Shown here in pieces: positions 57,490 through 64,000 of a DNA stretch of 64,000 nt. Under the pieces are notes generated by a model. It saw only the letters and a program-made list of their open reading frames with translations. It did not search any database and was not told where the DNA came from. The translations under genes and the position numbers were made by a program. Position 1 is the stretch's first letter; every line of letters starts with the position of its first letter. The DNA comes from JAHEKD01 sp965215945 (GTDB lineage: Bacteria > Pseudomonadota > Gammaproteobacteria > Arenicellales > JAHEKD01), in NCBI GenBank assembly GCA_965215945.1, contig CBDCFC010000025.1, positions 62,001-126,000 on the forward strand. The letters are read 5' to 3'.

Positions 57490-59197
57490 CCTGAATCGCC
57501 GTGTTTACACCGAGCATTGGCGCCACAGTCTGGTGATTTTTTGCATCATCTTGGCGTTTGGATTGCTTGGCGCCCGGGCGTTTTATTTACAAATCCTCGG
57601 TAAAGATTATCTTCAGGCTCAAGGTCAGGCCAGGTATGTGCGTGATGTAACAGTCAAAGCCAATCGTGGTCGGATACTGGATAGAAACGGTCAGACACTG
57701 GCCGTTAGTACGCCGGTTGATTCGGTTTGGGCCAATCCAGAAGAATTTAGTGTTTCAGCCGAACGGTGGCCGGAATTGGCTGAGCAACTAGGCATTGACC
57801 TGAAAACCATCGAACAACGATTCGGAAAATATAAAAACAAGGAGTTCATGTATTTAAAACGCCATCTGGCTCCCACCGATGCTCGAAAAATCATGGAATT
57901 GGAAATTGCAGGAGTTCATCTTCAGCGTGAATACAAGCGATTTTATCCCGCCGGTCCGGTCGCAGCCCATGTAATTGGTTTTACTAACATTGACGAACAA
58001 GGTCAGGAAGGCATTGAGCTTGCCTACGACAAACACTTGACTGGAAAGGACGGCCTCAAACGCGTATTGCGTGATCGGGTCGGTAATATTGTTGAAAATA
58101 TCGAAAGCATAGAGTCCGCCATTGATGGCAAAGACTTGCATCTGAGCATTGATGCCCGTATTCAGCACTTATCGCAGCGATATCTAAAAGCAGCTGTTGT
58201 TGTGCACAAAGCCGAAGCCGGCTCGGCAATTGTGCTTGATGCTCAATCCGGCGAAATTCTGGCGATGGTCAATGAGCCTAGTTTTAATCCTAATAATCGC
58301 AAGGATTTTGACAGTGATAAATTCAGAAATCGTGCGGTCACCGATATGCTTGAACCGGGTTCGACCACTAAACCTTTCACAGTGGCTATGGGCTTAGCCA
58401 GCGGCCGTTTCCATCCAGACACATTGATTGATACATCACCCGGGTACATGACTGTCGGCAAACGCACTATCAAAGATACCCATAACTACGGTTTGATTGA
58501 TGTTTCAAAGGTGGTTATCAAATCCAGCAATGTCGGAGTAACCAAGATCGCGATGAGTTTTCCAGTGGAAAAATTCCGCGGACTTCTTGCCAGCATTGGT
58601 TACGGTAGTTCTACCCGAGTGGGATTGCCGGGTGAAATAAATGGCATTCTGCCAGATCGAAAAAAATGGCGGCCAATCGAACATGCAACTCTCGCTTATG
58701 GTTATGGCTTCTCAGTGACACCTGTACAAATTGCCAGGGCCTACACCGTACTAGCGACAGATGGGCGACGACTACCGCTTAATATTCTTAAACAGGAAAA
58801 GTTGCCTCAAGGTGAGCAAGTTATCGCACCTGAAGTTATATCTCAGATACGTAATATGATGATGAAGGTGGTCAGCAGAGAGGGAACAGCCAGGCGGGCT
58901 GCAATGGATAAATATACAGCGGCCGGCAAAACCGGAACGGCACACAAATTGATTAATGGCCACTATGCCGAAAAAAGATATACCTCGGCTTTTGCTGGGT
59001 TTGCCCCTGCGCAAGACCCTCGTTTGATTATGGTCGTTGTAGTCGATGATCCTCGTGGCAAACACTATTATGGCGGCCGGGTTGCAGCGCCTGTTTTTCG
59101 CAATGTGATGGCAGAGTCACTGCGATTAATGAATGTACCACCAGACAAAATTGCATTAACCGCTGACAACAGCAATGTTAAAGGTGAAAAGTCCTGA
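57482..59197 (+). CDS. ftsI: Peptidoglycan transpeptidase FtsI (PBP3)
   Basis: The septal transpeptidase. GTG at 57482 with GGAGAAG upstream is the preferred start; an upstream frame opening at 57443 is unlikely. One N-terminal helix (FCIILAFGLLGARAFYLQIL), a dimerisation domain (RGRILDRNGQTLAVS), and the penicillin-binding motifs EPGSTTKPF (Ser-x-x-Lys), SSN and KTGTAHK. About 571 residues. The stop overlaps the murE start. Confidence 0.96.
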   Translation: MGNLNRRVYTEHWRHSLVIFCIILAFGLLGARAFYLQILGKDYLQAQGQARYVRDVTVKANRGRILDRNGQTLAVSTPVDSVWANPEEFSVSAERWPELAEQLGIDLKTIEQRFGKYKNKEFMYLKRHLAPTDARKIMELEIAGVHLQREYKRFYPAGPVAAHVIGFTNIDEQGQEGIELAYDKHLTGKDGLKRVLRDRVGNIVENIESIESAIDGKDLHLSIDARIQHLSQRYLKAAVVVHKAEAGSAIVLDAQSGEILAMVNEPSFNPNNRKDFDSDKFRNRAVTDMLEPGSTTKPFTVAMGLASGRFHPDTLIDTSPGYMTVGKRTIKDTHNYGLIDVSKVVIKSSNVGVTKIAMSFPVEKFRGLLASIGYGSSTRVGLPGEINGILPDRKKWRPIEHATLAYGYGFSVTPVQIARAYTVLATDGRRLPLNILKQEKLPQGEQVIAPEVISQIRNMMMKVVSREGTARRAAMDKYTAAGKTGTAHKLINGHYAEKRYTSAFAGFAPAQDPRLIMVVVVDDPRGKHYYGGRVAAPVFRNVMAESLRLMNVPPDKIALTADNSNVKGEKS

Positions 59198-60663
59198 TGG
59201 CTGCGGCAGTTCAACTAAATGAATTGTTGCAAGGTGTTGGCCAATATAATTCAGATTTTACAGACGTTATCGTCAGCGATGTCGTGCTCGATAGTTGTAA
59301 GGTTAAACCCCGGGACGTCTTTGTGGCGATAAAAGGGGAAAGCTTAGACGGTAGTCAATTTATAGACTCGGCGGTTAAAAACGGCGCTGGTGCCATTCTT
59401 GTTGATCAATCAGCGCTGGAAACTGAGTCGGAACTAACGGTTCCATTAATCAAGATAAATAAACTTAGAGAACAATTACCGCGAATTGCCGATAATTGTT
59501 ATGCCAACCCCTCCGCCGCGATGACCTTGATTGCCGTTACCGGAACTAATGGCAAAACGACTTGTGCTCATTTGATTGCTCAGGCGTTGAAAAAATTATC
59601 CGTTTCAAGTGCTGTTATTGGTACCGCGGGTCAGGGTTTGATAGGTGATTTGTCGGCTACATCATTGACGACGCCGGATGTTTTCGAACTGCGCAGATTG
59701 CTGGCACGGTTTAAGGATCAGGGTGTTGAAGCGGTTGCCTTCGAAGCCTCTTCTCATGGTTTGGATCAGGGTCGACTTGATGGGTTAAAAATAGATTTGG
59801 CCGTGTTTACCAATCTTTCCCATGATCATCTTGATTATCACAATGATTTAGCCGGGTACACGACAGCGAAATTGAAATTATTTCAGTTTCCATCCTTAGT
59901 AGATGCCGTAATGAACGCTGATCATCCTTTAGTTAAGGATTTTGTCGATCAGACAACGGCCAAAAAAACCTGGTTTTACGGTCAGGCCGATTCTTCGGAC
60001 GTTTGCTTAATCAAAGCCGTGGCTCTCCCCGACGGGTTAAGGTTGAGTGTTAAGACCGGATCCGGTCGATATGATTTTGCCAGTCACTTAATTGGCAAGA
60101 TCAATATTGAAAACTTATTAGCCGTGTTCACCACATTGCTGGCCTATGGTTATAACGAAAAACAAATTTGTGCTGTGATGCCAAAACTAAAATCAGTACC
60201 GGGCCGGATGGAAGTGTTTGGTGGCGGTTCTATGCCAATGGTTATTGTTGATTATGCCCATACACCAGATGCTTTGCAGAAAGCGTTAATCTCATTGAAA
60301 GATCATCTGGATGGAAAACTCTATTGCGTGTTTGGTTGTGGCGGTGATCGAGACAAAGGAAAGCGGCCCAAAATGGGACGTGCTGTAGAAAAATACGCCG
60401 ATGTCCCAGTTATCACTGACGATAATCCTCGCCACGAGAAATCAGAAGATGTAATAGCAGACATTGTGGCGGGCTTGTCTTGTGAGCCCAAAATTATTAA
60501 TGACAGGCCTCAGGCTATACAGTGGGCGATAAGCCAGGCTAAGCAGGGCGATATTGTTTTGGTTGCAGGCAAGGGTCATGAAACAACCCAGCAAATCGGT
60601 GATCAATTCATCGAGATGTCTGATCGCAGTCTTGTGGCTGAGGCGTTGGAGACTTTAAAGTGA
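59197..60663 (+). CDS. murE: UDP-MurNAc-tripeptide synthetase (DAP-adding)
   Basis: Adds meso-diaminopimelate to UDP-MurNAc-L-Ala-D-Glu. ATP loop TGTNGKTTCAHLIAQ, the carbamylated-Lys region and the DAP-specificity motif DNPRHE are present. 488 residues. It overlaps ftsI and murF start/stop codons, so translation is coupled. Confidence 0.96.
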   Translation: MAAAVQLNELLQGVGQYNSDFTDVIVSDVVLDSCKVKPRDVFVAIKGESLDGSQFIDSAVKNGAGAILVDQSALETESELTVPLIKINKLREQLPRIADNCYANPSAAMTLIAVTGTNGKTTCAHLIAQALKKLSVSSAVIGTAGQGLIGDLSATSLTTPDVFELRRLLARFKDQGVEAVAFEASSHGLDQGRLDGLKIDLAVFTNLSHDHLDYHNDLAGYTTAKLKLFQFPSLVDAVMNADHPLVKDFVDQTTAKKTWFYGQADSSDVCLIKAVALPDGLRLSVKTGSGRYDFASHLIGKINIENLLAVFTTLLAYGYNEKQICAVMPKLKSVPGRMEVFGGGSMPMVIVDYAHTPDALQKALISLKDHLDGKLYCVFGCGGDRDKGKRPKMGRAVEKYADVPVITDDNPRHEKSEDVIADIVAGLSCEPKIINDRPQAIQWAISQAKQGDIVLVAGKGHETTQQIGDQFIEMSDRSLVAEALETLK

Positions 60664-62018
60664 TGTCATTAGCCGAAGCCGCAAATATCATCAACGGCCA
60701 GGCACAGGGCGAAAATGTTGAATTTTATGGTGTGTCCACCGATTCCAGAACAATAAAAAAGAGGGAGTTATTTGTCGCCTTAAGCGGGGAAAATTTTAAT
60801 GGTCACGAATTCGTTTCCAATGCTTGTCTAAAAGGTGCTGTGGCTGCCTTAGTAAGTGAAGATGTCGATGCACAGATACCTAGAATCAAAGTAAATAACA
60901 CACTGACAGGCCTGCAACAATTAGCGGCATCATGGCGGAATCGCTTTGAAATACCGTTAGTTGGTGTCACCGGCAGTAATGGCAAAACAACCGTCAAAGA
61001 ACTTATCGGTGCGATTTTAAACGCAGCTTATGACGATGTGTTAGTTACTCAGGGCAATTTGAACAATCATATCGGTGTACCGTTAACACTGCTCAAGCTC
61101 AACGCTAAACACCAAATTGCAGTCGTTGAAATGGGCATGAATCACGCCGGGGAAATTTCACGCTTAACACAGATGTTACGCCCAACCGTTGCCTTGGTAA
61201 ATAATGCCATGCTGGCACACATTGAAGCATTTGATAATGTCGAAGCCGTTGCCAGAGCAAAAGGTGAGATATTTGAAGGCTTGGCCGATGATGGCATCGC
61301 GGTTCTAAACGCCGATGATGATAATTATTCACTGTGGAAGAAACTAATCGGCAAGCGCAAATATATCGATTTTGGCCTGGATAGTCATGCTGCTGTTACT
61401 GCAAAAGTGACGTATGCAAGTGATTGTTTGCATCTTGATATCAAAACTCCAAGCGGCAAATTCGACTGTAAAGTGAATTTACTGGGCAAGCATAATGCCA
61501 TGAATGCACTGGCTGCAGTGGCGACGGCTTGTGCGCTAGGTATCAAGCCGGAAAAAATCCAACAGGGCCTAGAAAGTGTTTATCCAGTCAAGGGTCGTTT
61601 ACAGCCCGTCGGGCTGGGTAAAAATATTTTATTACTCAACGATAGTTACAACGCCAACCCCGATTCAATGAAAGCAGGAATTGATGTTTTAATTCAATTT
61701 GAGGGTAAGAAAAAAATATTAATCGCCGGTGACATGGGTGAACTGGGTGGGCCAGGGCCAAAACTGCACGCAATGATAGGGCGATACGCCAAAGATCAAC
61801 AAATTGATTGTTTCATCAGTTTTGGTTCGTTGATGGCGGGTGCCGCCAAGGCTTTTGGTGAAAACGGATTTAATACAGAAAACTTGGATGAGTTATTACA
61901 GCGACTTGAGAGTGAAATAACTCAATCATGCGTAATATTAGTTAAAGGTTCACGATCAATGCGCATGGAAAGGATCGTCGAGTATCTTGAGAAGCATTAT
62001 GCAAGAGGTCAAAGTTGA
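60660..62018 (+). CDS. murF: UDP-MurNAc-pentapeptide synthetase
   Basis: Adds D-Ala-D-Ala to the UDP-MurNAc tripeptide. GVTGSNGKTTVKELIGAIL is the ATP loop; VEMGMNHAGEI and LLNDSYNANPDSM are MurF marks. 452 residues. Overlaps murE and mraY by four bases each. Confidence 0.96.
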   Translation: MMSLAEAANIINGQAQGENVEFYGVSTDSRTIKKRELFVALSGENFNGHEFVSNACLKGAVAALVSEDVDAQIPRIKVNNTLTGLQQLAASWRNRFEIPLVGVTGSNGKTTVKELIGAILNAAYDDVLVTQGNLNNHIGVPLTLLKLNAKHQIAVVEMGMNHAGEISRLTQMLRPTVALVNNAMLAHIEAFDNVEAVARAKGEIFEGLADDGIAVLNADDDNYSLWKKLIGKRKYIDFGLDSHAAVTAKVTYASDCLHLDIKTPSGKFDCKVNLLGKHNAMNALAAVATACALGIKPEKIQQGLESVYPVKGRLQPVGLGKNILLLNDSYNANPDSMKAGIDVLIQFEGKKKILIAGDMGELGGPGPKLHAMIGRYAKDQQIDCFISFGSLMAGAAKAFGENGFNTENLDELLQRLESEITQSCVILVKGSRSMRMERIVEYLEKHYARGQS

Positions 62019-63103
62019 TGCTGTATTGGTTATTTGATCATCTTGCTGAGTATTTTAATGCACTCAATGTTTTCCGTTATTTAACTTTTCGCGGAATTTG
62101 CAGCGTTATCACCGCATTATTACTGGCCTTAATGCTGGGGCCGAAAATGATTCGCAAGCTAACCGATCGACAGATCGGCCAGACAGTTAGGACCGATGGC
62201 CCGCAATCACATTTGCAAAAATCGGGCACTCCAACAATGGGCGGTGCTCTGATTATTCTTGCTTTAGTGATTTCAACTCTGCTGTGGGCTGATTTAAGTA
62301 ATCACTATGTCTGGGTAGTGATTTTTGTAACCATTAGCTTCGGTTTAATCGGTTGGTACGACGATTATTTGAAAATTAAACATAAAAACCCGCGTGGTAT
62401 TGGTTCTAGAAACAAATTTTTAGCTCAATCTATAGTGGCAATTATCGCCGGCTTGTGGCTGTATTTTACAGCTGCAAGTTCCGCTGAAACGCTATTTATT
62501 TTGCCGATATTCAAAGACGCCACTTTCCAACTTGGCCTTGTTGCCTATTTGATTTTGAGTTATCTGGTCATTGTTGGCTCAAGTAATGCAGTTAATCTTA
62601 CCGATGGCCTCGACGGTCTGGCGATCATGCCGACGGTGCTTGTAGCCGGAGGTTTGGCTGTATTTTGTTACTTAACCGGAAATATTATTTTTTCTGAATA
62701 TCTCGGTATTCCTTATGTCGCTGGTGCCGGAGAGATGATTATTTTCTGTGCCGCCATCGTTGGTTCTGGGCTTGGTTTTCTCTGGTTTAACACTTATCCC
62801 GCGCAAGTTTTTATGGGTGATGTTGGTGCGTTATCTTTAGGAGCAGCATTAGGAGTGGTTGCCGTGATTGCCAGGCAGGAGATTGCCTTATTCATAATGG
62901 GCGGGTTATTCGTGGTTGAGACTTTATCGGTCATTATTCAAGTAGCTTCATTCAAACTGATTGGTAAACGCATTTTTCGAATGGCACCTTTGCATCATCA
63001 TTTTGAATTAAAGGGCTGGCCTGAGCCTAGGGTAATCGTGCGGTTTTGGATTATTAGCCTAATGCTGGTGTTAGTTGGTCTTGCGACCTTGAAATTGAGA
63101 TGA
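62015..63103 (+). CDS. mraY: Phospho-N-acetylmuramoyl-pentapeptide-transferase
   Basis: The membrane enzyme that makes lipid I from UDP-MurNAc-pentapeptide and undecaprenyl phosphate. Ten hydrophobic segments. Motifs: KSGTPTMGGALI, YDDYLKIK (catalytic Asp pair), NAVNLTDGLDGLAI, and APLHHHFELKGWPE. 362 residues. Confidence 0.97.
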   Translation: MMLYWLFDHLAEYFNALNVFRYLTFRGICSVITALLLALMLGPKMIRKLTDRQIGQTVRTDGPQSHLQKSGTPTMGGALIILALVISTLLWADLSNHYVWVVIFVTISFGLIGWYDDYLKIKHKNPRGIGSRNKFLAQSIVAIIAGLWLYFTAASSAETLFILPIFKDATFQLGLVAYLILSYLVIVGSSNAVNLTDGLDGLAIMPTVLVAGGLAVFCYLTGNIIFSEYLGIPYVAGAGEMIIFCAAIVGSGLGFLWFNTYPAQVFMGDVGALSLGAALGVVAVIARQEIALFIMGGLFVVETLSVIIQVASFKLIGKRIFRMAPLHHHFELKGWPEPRVIVRFWIISLMLVLVGLATLKLR

Positions 63104-64000
63104 ATATGCAGATTAACAAGATAACGACAAATACAAAGGATAGTTGGTTGCATAAAGTCACATCAGCTTGTGTTGTCGGCCTGGGTGAAACAGGTCGATC
63201 TTGCTTGCGTTATCTCACTAGCAAGAATCTTGACATCATCGCTATGGATTCAAGTAATAAGCCAAAAGAGCTAAATAAGTTAAAAGCTCAATATCCGCAA
63301 ATAGAGTTTATTACCAGCAAACTTGATCAGCAAAAACTATTGGATTCGGACTTAATTGTTTTAAGTCCTGGTGTACCGAAAAATACCGAGGAGATTGCCT
63401 TGGCTAAGGACATGGGCGTGCCAGTAATCGGTGATATTGAATTATTTGCACATGAAACCGATGATTCGAAGGTTATTTCCATTACCGGTTCGAACGGCAA
63501 AAGTACAGTCACCGCATTATGCGGAGAGTTATTGAAAGCGGCAGGTTTAAATGCGCAAATTGGTGGCAATATCGGTTACCCAGCCCTGGATCTACTGGAC
63601 AAACCGGCTGACATTTATGTGCTTGAGTTGTCCAGCTTTCAGCTTGAATCAACATATAGCCTAAATTCAACCGTGGTTGTTATTTTGAATATCAGCCCGG
63701 ATCACATGAATCGTTATGATTCGATAGATAATTACATCGCTGCTAAACAACGAATTTTCAATCATGCTTCCAGTGTGGTCTACAACCGCGCTGATCGAAA
63801 TACCTATCCAAACGATGATTGTGCTGTAAAAATTATTAGCTTTGGCTTGGATAAACCGCAATTTCGGGAAGATTTCGGTCTTGTAACTATTGCGGGTCAA
63901 GATTGGTTGTGCCAGGGGCAAAAAAAATTGGCACCAGTGGATTCGCTACAAATCAAGGGACAGCATAATCAATTGAATGCCTTGGCTGCACTGGCTTTAG
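63100..64000 (+). CDS. murD: UDP-MurNAc-L-alanine:D-glutamate ligase, cut by the window end
   Basis: About 300 codons are present; the gene runs off the right edge. Start ATG at 63100 overlapping the mraY stop (ATGA), or ATG at 63106. The N-terminal fold (SACVVGLGETGRSCLRYL), the ATP loop SITGSNGKSTVTAL (the first two residues as I-S-I order in the translation) and NISPDHMNRYDSID identify MurD. Adds D-Glu to UDP-MurNAc-L-Ala. Confidence 0.95.
   Translation, partial: MNMQINKITTNTKDSWLHKVTSACVVGLGETGRSCLRYLTSKNLDIIAMDSSNKPKELNKLKAQYPQIEFITSKLDQQKLLDSDLIVLSPGVPKNTEEIALAKDMGVPVIGDIELFAHETDDSKVISITGSNGKSTVTALCGELLKAAGLNAQIGGNIGYPALDLLDKPADIYVLELSSFQLESTYSLNSTVVVILNISPDHMNRYDSIDNYIAAKQRIFNHASSVVYNRADRNTYPNDDCAVKIISFGLDKPQFREDFGLVTIAGQDWLCQGQKKLAPVDSLQIKGQHNQLNALAALAL

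Noticed and set aside
1..64000. tRNA genes, CRISPR arrays, complete insertion sequences, prophage or a replication origin.
   Set aside because: I read the spacers and saw no cloverleaf-like sequence, no regularly spaced direct repeats, no transposase or integrase frames and no DnaA-box cluster. An automated tRNA and IS scan was not possible.

Overview
The window is a stretch of a gammaproteobacterial chromosome, AT-leaning (about 40-45% G+C by eye). Gene order and gene families point there: leuS-lptE-holA-proA-nadD-rsfS, lpoA-yraN-diaA-dolP divergent from rsmI, rnpB followed by mraZ-rsmH-ftsL-ftsI-murE-murF-mraY-murD, fabA-fabB, and a complete tusA/tusDCB/tusE sulfur relay. The order around rsmI-rnpB-mraZ resembles that of pseudomonad-type chromosomes. 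LPS genes (lptE, hldE2), LolA and LpoA homologues and a DAP-type MurE indicate a Gram-negative cell. A COX15-type heme A synthase suggests aerobic respiration with a heme-A oxidase. The genus cannot be named from the sequence alone.

Layout. 1-10.5 kb: secreted protein, lgt, a flap exonuclease, gspA-like/gspB, rimO, a large DUF349 protein, prfC. 10.5-12.5 kb: a decaying accessory patch on the minus strand (frameshifted methyltransferase, truncated glycosyltransferase-9 remnant, YkgJ-family protein). 12.5-15.7 kb: minus-strand run gltA-ycgL-membrane protein-rhomboid-secreted protein. 15.9-27 kb: polB, a hydrolase, DUF1820, a repeat-bearing spacer, a nitrilase gene containing an inverted segment, a DUF885 peptidase-like gene, an AI-2E-type permease, mrcB, and a TPR lipoprotein. 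27-33.5 kb: leuS to rsfS. 33.6-37.3 kb: an accessory minus-strand block (lasso-B2-like transglutaminase, MFS transporter, FMN alpha-hydroxyacid dehydrogenase, AT-rich sulfotransferase) sitting where rlmH/mrdA often follow rsfS. 37.5-43.3 kb: fabA-fabB, ctaA, and a LolA-like/MMPL lipid-export pair. 44-47.6 kb: bepA-like protease divergent from the tus genes. 48-54 kb: rppH, lytic transglycosylase, SUMF1 lipoprotein, hldE2-dolP-diaA-yraN-lpoA. 54-64 kb: rsmI, rnpB and the division/cell-wall (dcw) cluster, cut by the window end inside murD.

Two features stand out. (1) In the nitrilase gene (20036-20815) a 141-bp segment encoding the catalytic Lys and Cys lies backwards between a perfect 30-bp inverted repeat. 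Flipping exactly that segment restores one uninterrupted frame of 259 codons. (2) The sequence holds an unusual number of single-base lesions: at least ten one-base indels and two in-frame TGA codons, across lgt, mrcB (twice), lpoA, tusD, the AI-2E permease (twice), DUF885, the TPR lipoprotein, a methyltransferase, DUF4412, MMPL and GT9. Because lgt is normally essential, consensus error is the simplest reading for many of them. The MMPL, methyltransferase and GT9 lesions may be real decay.

The best candidate for an undescribed system is the coupled B2-like / MFS / FMN dehydrogenase operon at 34.5-37.3 kb.
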